From NCBI GenBank assembly GCA_031399065.1, contig JANNOM010000063.1, positions 1 through 64,000 on the forward strand: 64,000 nucleotides of DNA. Direction: 5' to 3'. Positions 57,324 through 64,000 of the stretch are shown here, piece by piece. This stretch comes from JADCRZ01 sp031399065. Its GTDB lineage: Bacteria; Bacteroidota; Bacteroidia; Chitinophagales; Chitinophagaceae. The notes under the pieces were generated by a model. The model had not been told where the DNA came from. It searched no databases and saw only the letters and a program-made list of their open reading frames with translations. The position numbers were made by a program, and so were the translations under genes. Every line of letters begins with the position of its first letter. Positions within the stretch are counted from its first letter, which is position 1.

Positions 57324-60300
57324 TTATTCCACAAAATGCTTCCGCTTTATCCCTAGCTTTTTCATTTTGGATTGTAAAGTGGTAGGCGGCAATTGCAGCA
57401 ATTCAGCAGCACCACCTTTGCCAGCCATATTACCTTTGGTAACCTTCAATACTTCCAAAATATAATCCCTTTCTTGTTGCTCCCAGGACTTAACAACAAA
57501 TTCTGTTGGGGAGGTGGTAATGCGTTTCTTTGAATTAACTGGCAAATTCAAATCCTGTATCAGTTGGGATTTAGCTAGTATTACACTCCGCTCAATTACA
57601 TGTTCCAGTTCACGGATATTACCCGGCCAGTTGTAGCTCATCATCTCCTGCACAGCTTTATTATTTAAACCTTGTATTTTTTTTCCGATTTTTTTGGCAT
57701 AACGCTCAATAAAATGTGCGGCCAGTAATGGTATATCTTCTTTACGTTCTCTTAAAGCTGGTAAGGTGATAGGGAAAATATGCAAACGATAATAAAGGTC
57801 CTGCCTGAATTTCCCTGCCTGCACTTCTTTTTCCAGTTCCCTGTTGGTGGCAGCAATAATACGAACATCTACCTGCAATGTTTTATTACTTCCCAATCTT
57901 TCTATCTCCTTTTCCTGCAATGCCCTTAATAATTTCGATTGTAGTTCTAATGGTAGTTCTCCCACTTCATCTAAAAACAAGGTACTACCATTAGCCAGTT
58001 CAAATTTACCGATACGCCTTTCTATTGCACCGGTAAATGCACCTCGTTCGTGCCCAAATAACTCACTTTCTATCAGGTTAGCAGGCAATGCCGCACAATT
58101 TAGTTTTATAAGGGGTTTGTTTTTCCTGTTTGAATTATTATGAATGGCCCTAGCCACTAATTCCTTACCGGTTCCGGTTTCACCCAGTATTAAAACCGAA
58201 CTATCTGTTTTGGCAACCAAAGCAATATTCCTGCATACTTCAGCAAATTGAGCATTCTGCCCAATCATTTCTTCAAAATTATATTGCTGTTCCACTTCCT
58301 CTACCAAATAGGTATTCTGTGCTTCCAGTTGCCTATTCAGACTCACAATTTCTTTCGCTTTATTCTCAATTTCTTCCTGTGCGATTATGTTTGACAGTGA
58401 TGCAGCCAGTTGGTAAGCAACATTTCTATAAAGATTGAAGTATTTGGTTTGAATTCCTTCCTTTTCTTTAAAGTGAAAATTGAGAAAGCCAACCTGGTTG
58501 TTCACATCCCAGTTTACTTTTAGATACACCGAATAGCGAAGCCCCTTTTGTCGCATCATACCCAAGTACGGATGGTTAGGATATAGTGTTTCCATTTCAT
58601 CTAAATCCCACATATAAAGATCTGGCTGCTTACGTAAAAAATCGGCCGGACTGTTTTTTATCGGCGTTGAAAGCGGTATTAATCCATTAAATTTTGCATA
58701 ACCGGGTCCAACTATTTCAACCGCCTCAATCATCCCATTACAATAGTTGCCATCTTTAGAAAGCATCACGAGCACTGCGTCATCAAAGCCGGCAAATGGC
58801 TGTAGTTTTTGCATCATCAAATGAAATAACGAGGCTTTTTCTTTGATGAGTACAACCGCATCATTTATTTCAACTAATAAACTTTTTTCCCTTTCTCTTT
58901 CTATTATTTCCCGGTTGGCTAAAATATTGGCTACTGCAATGGCGATTAAATTGGTTACCGATTTAAATAAATGAATATGCGTTTCATTATATAAACCGGC
59001 ATCTTTGGTACTTAAATAAATGGCCCCAATTTTTTTGCCCCCGGTTACAAGCGGACCACAAATCATTTGCTTTAAACCGGCTTTTATACTGATGTTCATT
59101 TGTTGTTTGCAAATAACATCATTGATTAGTTTCACTTCTTTGCTAAGCGTGGTAATAACAGGAACGGCAGAAAAATACCAGGACGATTTTTTAAAATCTT
59201 TTAAGGCAAAAGGACCCAGCACTTTTGCTTCAGCAAAACTTTCTGCGATGGCACCTGACAACACATCCCCGTGAGTGATTTCATTTAATTGTTCGTTTAG
59301 CGGATCAAAAATAAATAAGCCTGTGTTATCAAATGGAAAGACTGGTTGTATTAGTTCGTAAATCACTTTTAACAGCTCCTTGTAATTTTGGATGGACGCA
59401 ATTGCTTCGCTTATTTTTAATAGCTGCGTTTTCTCTTTTTCTCTTTCCAGAATTTCTTCATTGGCTAAAATGTTTGCAACGGCAATCGCCAACGTATCTC
59501 CCACGGATTGCAGGATATTAAATTTTGTAATTGGGAAAAAATCTTTTGCAAGCGCATTGATACAAAACATGCCAATTGTTTTGCCTCCTACTTTTAAATT
59601 GGTTGCCAGGCAATCCCGGTAGCACATCTGCAGTAACCCGGTGCCATCTATCTGAGGGTACCTGGGGAACTTATCTACTAAATCAACAAAATCAAACAAT
59701 ACCGGCTGGCGTGCATTTTCAATAGAACTAATCATCCATTCTATCGGAGAATCTTTATGTGGAATATCAGTAGATAATGCAGCAATTTTTTCGTTCCAAT
59801 TACTGATGCTCACATCTGGTAATACTGCGGCAAGGTCGCTATGGTGAAGCCCGTTTTTACTTAATATGAAAAGACCACAATCATGAAAATTAAATATGGG
59901 TTTTATTTTATCGACGATTAATTTCAACAAATCGTTTTTGTTTTTTACCTGGGCAATCAGTTCAGTCAATTCCAGTAAGATCGTTTTTTCCCGCTCCCGT
60001 TCTATAATTTCTTCATTGGCTAAAATGTTTGAAAAGGCCAGCGCCATAATTTCAGCAATCTGTGCAAACAGACCAAGAAATGATGCGGAGGGTTTATTTT
60101 CTTCTTTGAACAGGAGGTTAAAAAGACCTAAATTTTTCCCGCCAACGGCTAGGGGAGCGCAAATATAATATACTAGACCATATTTTATTTCCAATGTAAG
60201 CAGGTCGGTATTTGCTCCAAGCTCCAAAGTATTTTGCAGTTTCCCTATTTCAGGCTTTCGATACATATAATGTTCAACTATTGACCCGGGAAATGGAATG

Positions 60301-63300
60301 GTTGAATCCTCTACATTGTAAACTTCCTTGTAAATAAGACTGTTAAGGTATTTGGCTTCTTCAGTGGCAGGTATCTCACCTGAATAAAGATTATGATAGT
60401 CAGTGAAGAACTTTTTATCCTTATCAACAATGCTAAAGCCAGCATCATCATGATGAAAAATCGGCCACAATAACTCATCAATACTCTTTAGAAGATCAAC
60501 CTTATTATTAATCTGAGCAATGGAATTGCTGATGTCTAACAAAAGCGTTTTTTCCTTTTCCCGTTCCAGTATTTCTTCATTAGCTAAAATATTCGCAACT
60601 GCTATGGCTATCAAGTCTGACATTGACTTGAAAAGGTTTATATGTGATGCCCTATAAAAATATTCTCTTTTTGTGCTAAAGCAAAGCATACCAATTTTCC
60701 TACCTGCACAATTTAACGGTCCACATATCATATCTGTTAGTCCATGAGCGAGGCCTATTTCAAATTGCTCTTTAGCGGAATTATTGTCTATCACATAACC
60801 AGCTTGCAGTTGGACGTTAGTAATTACAGGCTCATTATAATAAAACCAAAAATCAGGGCTGAAGCCTGTCATGGGGAAAGGGCCAAGCAAATTCCTTCCC
60901 TGTATTTCCTGTTGTATCGCATCCGGCAAAACTTCAAAGTCTGTTATTTCATAACAATTGTTTCCTTCCTTATCCAGGATAAATAAACCTGCACTGTCAT
61001 ATTCGAATGCTGGTTGTATCTTTTCATAAATAACCTTTAATAACTGCTTACTGCTTTGTACTGTGGCAATGGCCTCACTGATTTCAAGTAACTGGCTTTT
61101 TTCTTTTTCCCGTTTTAAAATTTCCTGATTTGCTAAAATATTACTCAGGCTGGATGAAATCCGGTCGGTCAAAGCAAGAAAAAGATGTTTTTTTTCAAGC
61201 TGAATTTGATGATCATATGTATAGTTCAAAGTCAGCACACCAAAAATTTTACCCTGTTGTTCTAATGGGCAAACCCAAGCTTCGCTATATCCCGCTTTTT
61301 CTATTTCTGTTAATAATTCATGATCCGAAAAAGCCGAATGATCCATATTGTATTTAAAAACTAACGGGGTTTCTTTTTTGAATTGTTGTATGATCCATTC
61401 AATGCCAGAATTGGCAAGGCCGATAACCTGGTTGCTGTAATATCCTTTATCATGCAAATAATAATTTACTTCACTATCATCTATGTGCGGATGGATAACG
61501 GAAAGGTCATAATAGCCATTTGCCTCTTCATCTATCAGTATTATTCCGGTATCATAAAAACTAAACACAGGCTTAACTTCTCTTATAATTATCTGTAGCA
61601 ATTCATCTGCCGTTTTTACTGAGCTTAATTGCTGGCTAATGTTTAAAAGAATATCTTTTTCTTTTTCCCTTTCCAATATTTCTTCATTTGCCAGAATATT
61701 GGCTACCGCAGTTGCAAGCTGGTCTGCTATACCCTGAAATAAAGAAAACTGTGCAACACTAAAATGATTTTCGGTAAGCGAGTTGAAAAATAAGATCCCT
61801 AAGTCCCCATCCTCTGAACGCAACAACGTACCAATTGATTCTTTATAACCCATTTCCCTGATAACGTCCCATTGGGGGTAATCAGGAAACCGGGCAAACA
61901 ATTCTTCATTGTAATAGGCTATTGCAGGGCCTTTACTTTCTTTTAACTGCTTATAAAATATCTCAAGGCCGGATGCAGGAAATAAAAAAGAAGATGCATG
62001 GTTTGCCGCAAGTTTATAATTGGCTGCGGACGGGCTAGTTTCAGGCATCGCCACTGTCCAGTCTTCGATGAATTGTTTGTTGTAGCTGAAAACAAAAAAA
62101 CCCGCATCATAAAAGCCAAATAATGGTTTCACTTTTTCAAAAACAAATTTCAACAACTCTTTTTTATCCCTGATGGTAGCAACTGCTTCGCTGATAGAAA
62201 GTAAGATAGTTTTTTCCTTTTCTCTCTCCCGTATCTCTTCATTGGCTAAAATGTTCGCCACCGCTACAGAAACTTGCTCTGAAATTGCCTGGAATAATGG
62301 AAACTGATCTTCTTTAAACTGATTTTTCTCAATACTGTTCAACCAAAAACTACCATATACTGTTCCTCCGGATTTAAGTACCATAACCAACCCTTCCTTA
62401 TAACCGGTCTCTCTGGTAAATGAAAAAAAGGGATGATCCCATTGGTCCATCGCCAGTTCCCAATTTTCTATTATTGGACTTTGGATTTCTAACTGCTGCT
62501 GTATATGCGCTACATAGGAATTAGGGTGTTTTATTTTGAGCAGATGTTTCTGTTGCTGAAGTCTTTTATTTACTTCGGAATCATCCCAGCCGGGAAAATT
62601 TACAGACATATCGTAATGATGCATACCGTCTTTTTCTACGATTAGTATTCCCGTATCATAAAATGGTATCAACTGCATTACCTTTTCCCGTATGGTGGCT
62701 AACAGTTCTGTAGTGTTTCTTGCTTTGGAGATAGCTTCTGAAATAGATAAAAGAAGGGTTTTTTCCCTTTCCCTTCCCATTATTTCTTCATTGACTAGTA
62801 TATTGGCAACAGCAATGGACACCTGCTCCGCCACTGCCTGGAAAAGAGAAAATTGTTCTTTTTTAAAATGATCTTTTTCCAGACTATTCAGCCAAAACGT
62901 ACCAAAAGTTTTGCCATTTGCTTTTAACACGGTTACCAAGCCTTCTTTGTAACCAACCTCTTTAAGCACTGTGAAAAAAGGATAATTGAATTCCTTCAAC
63001 CGCAATGTATAATCTTCTATAACGGGACTTTGACCTTCCTCTATCAATTTTTCTACATATTCGATATAAGACCCTTTATGTACCATTTTTTGCAATCCCG
63101 TTTCGTATAATTTTGTGTTGCCAATGCTAACATCCCATCCCTTAATATTCACTGCCATATCATAATGATGCATCCCATCCTTTTCCACAATCAAAATACC
63201 CGTATCATAAAAGGGAATCAGCTCCATCACCGTTTGCCGGATGGCTGCTAACAAATCCACCGCATTCCTGGTCTCGGTAATAGCTTTATTGATCGCCAAC

Positions 63301-63365
63301 AATTGCAAAAGTTCATCCTGTGTAAAGGCTCTTTTAAGACTAGTCGCTTTAGTTGTCTTTGGCAT
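57324..63365 (-). CDS. Giant sigma-54-dependent activator with nine tandem GAF-like modules
   Basis: About 2013 residues from ATG 63365 (the frame extends to a TTG at 63401). Nine GAF-like modules of about 180 residues are joined by near-identical helices of the form NILANEEI-x-EREKEK. Then a sigma-54 interaction AAA+ domain: Walker A GETGTGKE, the sigma-54 contact loop GAFTGA, Walker B STLFLDEVGE. A Fis-type helix-turn-helix closes the protein (AAELLQLPPTTLQSKMKKLG). There is no receiver domain. NtrC-family activators are usually 400-700 residues with one sensor module, so this one is exceptional. Modules 1 and 2 are very similar, as are 5 and 8, so the array grew by duplication. It probably integrates small-molecule signals. 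It is divergent from a cupin gene with a sigma-54-like promoter. Confidence 0.9.
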   Translation of the reverse strand: MPKTTKATSLKRAFTQDELLQLLAINKAITETRNAVDLLAAIRQTVMELIPFYDTGILIVEKDGMHHYDMAVNIKGWDVSIGNTKLYETGLQKMVHKGSYIEYVEKLIEEGQSPVIEDYTLRLKEFNYPFFTVLKEVGYKEGLVTVLKANGKTFGTFWLNSLEKDHFKKEQFSLFQAVAEQVSIAVANILVNEEIMGREREKTLLLSISEAISKARNTTELLATIREKVMQLIPFYDTGILIVEKDGMHHYDMSVNFPGWDDSEVNKRLQQQKHLLKIKHPNSYVAHIQQQLEIQSPIIENWELAMDQWDHPFFSFTRETGYKEGLVMVLKSGGTVYGSFWLNSIEKNQFKEDQFPLFQAISEQVSVAVANILANEEIREREKEKTILLSISEAVATIRDKKELLKFVFEKVKPLFGFYDAGFFVFSYNKQFIEDWTVAMPETSPSAANYKLAANHASSFLFPASGLEIFYKQLKESKGPAIAYYNEELFARFPDYPQWDVIREMGYKESIGTLLRSEDGDLGILFFNSLTENHFSVAQFSLFQGIADQLATAVANILANEEILEREKEKDILLNISQQLSSVKTADELLQIIIREVKPVFSFYDTGIILIDEEANGYYDLSVIHPHIDDSEVNYYLHDKGYYSNQVIGLANSGIEWIIQQFKKETPLVFKYNMDHSAFSDHELLTEIEKAGYSEAWVCPLEQQGKIFGVLTLNYTYDHQIQLEKKHLFLALTDRISSSLSNILANQEILKREKEKSQLLEISEAIATVQSSKQLLKVIYEKIQPAFEYDSAGLFILDKEGNNCYEITDFEVLPDAIQQEIQGRNLLGPFPMTGFSPDFWFYYNEPVITNVQLQAGYVIDNNSAKEQFEIGLAHGLTDMICGPLNCAGRKIGMLCFSTKREYFYRASHINLFKSMSDLIAIAVANILANEEILEREKEKTLLLDISNSIAQINNKVDLLKSIDELLWPIFHHDDAGFSIVDKDKKFFTDYHNLYSGEIPATEEAKYLNSLIYKEVYNVEDSTIPFPGSIVEHYMYRKPEIGKLQNTLELGANTDLLTLEIKYGLVYYICAPLAVGGKNLGLFNLLFKEENKPSASFLGLFAQIAEIMALAFSNILANEEIIEREREKTILLELTELIAQVKNKNDLLKLIVDKIKPIFNFHDCGLFILSKNGLHHSDLAAVLPDVSISNWNEKIAALSTDIPHKDSPIEWMISSIENARQPVLFDFVDLVDKFPRYPQIDGTGLLQMCYRDCLATNLKVGGKTIGMFCINALAKDFFPITKFNILQSVGDTLAIAVANILANEEILEREKEKTQLLKISEAIASIQNYKELLKVIYELIQPVFPFDNTGLFIFDPLNEQLNEITHGDVLSGAIAESFAEAKVLGPFALKDFKKSSWYFSAVPVITTLSKEVKLINDVICKQQMNISIKAGLKQMICGPLVTGGKKIGAIYLSTKDAGLYNETHIHLFKSVTNLIAIAVANILANREIIEREREKSLLVEINDAVVLIKEKASLFHLMMQKLQPFAGFDDAVLVMLSKDGNYCNGMIEAVEIVGPGYAKFNGLIPLSTPIKNSPADFLRKQPDLYMWDLDEMETLYPNHPYLGMMRQKGLRYSVYLKVNWDVNNQVGFLNFHFKEKEGIQTKYFNLYRNVAYQLAASLSNIIAQEEIENKAKEIVSLNRQLEAQNTYLVEEVEQQYNFEEMIGQNAQFAEVCRNIALVAKTDSSVLILGETGTGKELVARAIHNNSNRKNKPLIKLNCAALPANLIESELFGHERGAFTGAIERRIGKFELANGSTLFLDEVGELPLELQSKLLRALQEKEIERLGSNKTLQVDVRIIAATNRELEKEVQAGKFRQDLYYRLHIFPITLPALRERKEDIPLLAAHFIERYAKKIGKKIQGLNNKAVQEMMSYNWPGNIRELEHVIERSVILAKSQLIQDLNLPVNSKKRITTSPTEFVVKSWEQQERDYILEVLKVTKGNMAGKGGAAELLQLPPTTLQSKMKKLGIKRKHFVE
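58375..63270 (-). repeat. Nine-unit coding repeat array (GAF modules), unit about 550 bases
   Basis: Linker sequences recur near 62775, 62235, 61675, 61115, 60570, 60005, 59455, 58905 and, degenerate, 58375, at spacings of about 530-565 bases. At DNA level the linker (for example TTCATTGGCTAAAAT) is the best conserved part, while module interiors have diverged. It is a coding repeat in one frame. Confidence 0.85.
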
Positions 63366-63432
63366 AACGGGGCTGTTGATGGTTGTTTCGTAAGTTAACA
63401 AAAACTTTTTTAGAATACGGTATTACGTTTTT

Positions 63433-63458
63433 GAAAAATCGTTATTTAACGATATTTC
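63433..63458. promoter_or_regulatory. 26-bp inverted repeat, candidate activator-binding site
   Basis: Arms GAAAAATCGTT and AACGATATTTC (one mismatch) flank ATTT. The centre is about 84 bases upstream of the -12 element of the cupin promoter, within the range of sigma-54 enhancers, and 80 bases from the activator's start. It could serve both regulation of the cupin gene and autoregulation. Confidence 0.5.
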
Positions 63459-63514
63459 GTATTAATCTGATTTGCCTAAACGTGATAAGTGTCTGATAAT
63501 CAATAAAATAGTCT

Positions 63515-63530
63515 TTGGCATATTCTTAGA
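63515..63530 (+). promoter_or_regulatory. Sigma-54-like promoter before the cupin gene
   Basis: TTGGCATATTCTTAGA: the -24 element TTGGCA is good, and the GG-to-GC spacing of 10 bases is right, but the -12 dinucleotide is GA instead of GC. It lies 30 bases before the cupin ATG. Confidence 0.4.
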
Positions 63531-63559
63531 ATTATGAAGGTAACTCTAAAACAAAAAAA

Positions 63560-63936
63560 ATGGACAAGCACACAACAACAGCCGACACAGTCTTAAAAGC
63601 GGAAAATATAGAATGGGTTCCCTTTAGCCTGCCGGGGTGGAAAGGGGGTACCACAGCAGCCTTCCCCAATATGGATGTAGCAAAAGCACCTTTTATTGCG
63701 ATGGCAAAATTAGAACCCGACGCCTTTATACAAAGACATTACCACAACATTGCCGTAGAGTCAGTTTATGTAGTTGAGGGTGAACTGATCAATGATGGCG
63801 ATTTACTAAAAGCTGGTTCTTTTTTAGTACATGGCCCGGGAGTGGACATGGCCCACACACTACTGAAACAGGCTGCACTTTAATGTTTATTCAATATCCC
63901 GGTGTTACTGTGGAGGACAGTATCCTTATTGATTAA
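63560..63936 (+). pseudogene. Cupin-domain protein, frameshifted near its C-terminus
   Basis: A small ChrR-type cupin. Residues 1-94 are open: WVPFSLPGWKGG, then FIQRHYHNIAVESVYVVEGE with the metal-binding His pair and Glu, and GSFLVHGPG. A one-base change near 63845 shifts the frame, so the product ends as HTLLKQAAL at 63883. In the next frame HGPHTTETGCTLMFIQYP then GVTVEDSILID runs to a TAA at 63936 and is the natural end. The first cupin motif is intact; the last His of motif 2 and the final strands lie beyond the shift. It may be a recent pseudogene or a sequence error. Confidence 0.75.
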
Positions 63937-64000
63937 TTAACTATTACCTATCCATCCAGGTATGTTTTTTCTAATCTTAAAGAAAAGTAAAATGGAGAAC

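Noticed and set aside
58375..63270. Regularly spaced repeat as a CRISPR array
   Set aside because: Units are about 550 bases and stay in one long reading frame with GAF-like translations; they are coding repeats.

Overview
The window reads as a chromosomal segment of a Bacteroidota bacterium, most likely of the family Chitinophagaceae. The signs are two SusC/SusD pairs each preceded by an ECF sigma factor and a FecR-type anti-sigma factor, -7 promoter boxes of the form TAnnTTTG, few Shine-Dalgarno sequences, and a nusA-infB pair followed by a SurA-like chaperone. I saw no rRNA, tRNA, insertion sequence or CRISPR array.

Layout. 1-4.1 kb: 3' part of nusA, then infB. 4.3-10.2 kb: a periplasmic parvulin isomerase, a PAS histidine kinase, and two closely related NarL-type response regulators on either side of a PurF-like amidotransferase. 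10.2-11.7 kb: a leftward glycosyltransferase and two small proteins, one a 46-residue lipoprotein. 11.9-26 kb: polysaccharide utilisation locus A, with a LacI regulator divergent from a GH95 alpha-L-fucosidase-type enzyme, a beta-helix lipoprotein, ECF sigma, FecR, SusC, SusD and an exported polysaccharide pyruvyl transferase-like protein. 26-30 kb: a LytS/LytTR two-component pair, a lipoprotein, a small conserved protein and the remains of a second LacI gene. 30.4-36.1 kb: an ABC transporter whose permease is fused to an M1-type metallopeptidase, and a chromate transporter.

36.4-44.9 kb is a gene graveyard: a phosphoribosyltransferase relic with several frameshifts, a SnoaL-like gene with two in-frame stops, a GH3 gene with two frameshifts, a GH97 C-terminal stub, and a GH39 gene carrying a frameshift and a nonsense codon whose 3' half has been replaced by a GH3 tail. 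A glycolipid-binding-domain protein and a heparinase II/III-type lyase remain intact among them. 45.3-57.1 kb: utilisation locus B, with ECF sigma, FecR, SusC, SusD and two DUF1680 (GH127-type) enzymes, which points to beta-L-arabinofuranosides from plant cell-wall glycans. This locus looks more A+T-rich than locus A up to about 55 kb.

57.3-63.9 kb holds the most unusual gene: a sigma-54 activator of about 2013 residues with nine tandem GAF-like sensor modules ahead of an AAA+ domain and a Fis-type helix-turn-helix. It is divergent from a cupin gene that has a frameshift. Between them lie a 26-bp inverted repeat and a sigma-54-like promoter with activator-type spacing.

Regulatory sequence of note: a hairpin with a TTGCGA loop lies between fecR and susC in both utilisation loci; matching pyrimidine-rich motifs lie between sigma and anti-sigma genes; and LacI-type palindromes sit over the GH95 promoter, with related sites in front of the broken GH39 and GH3 genes.
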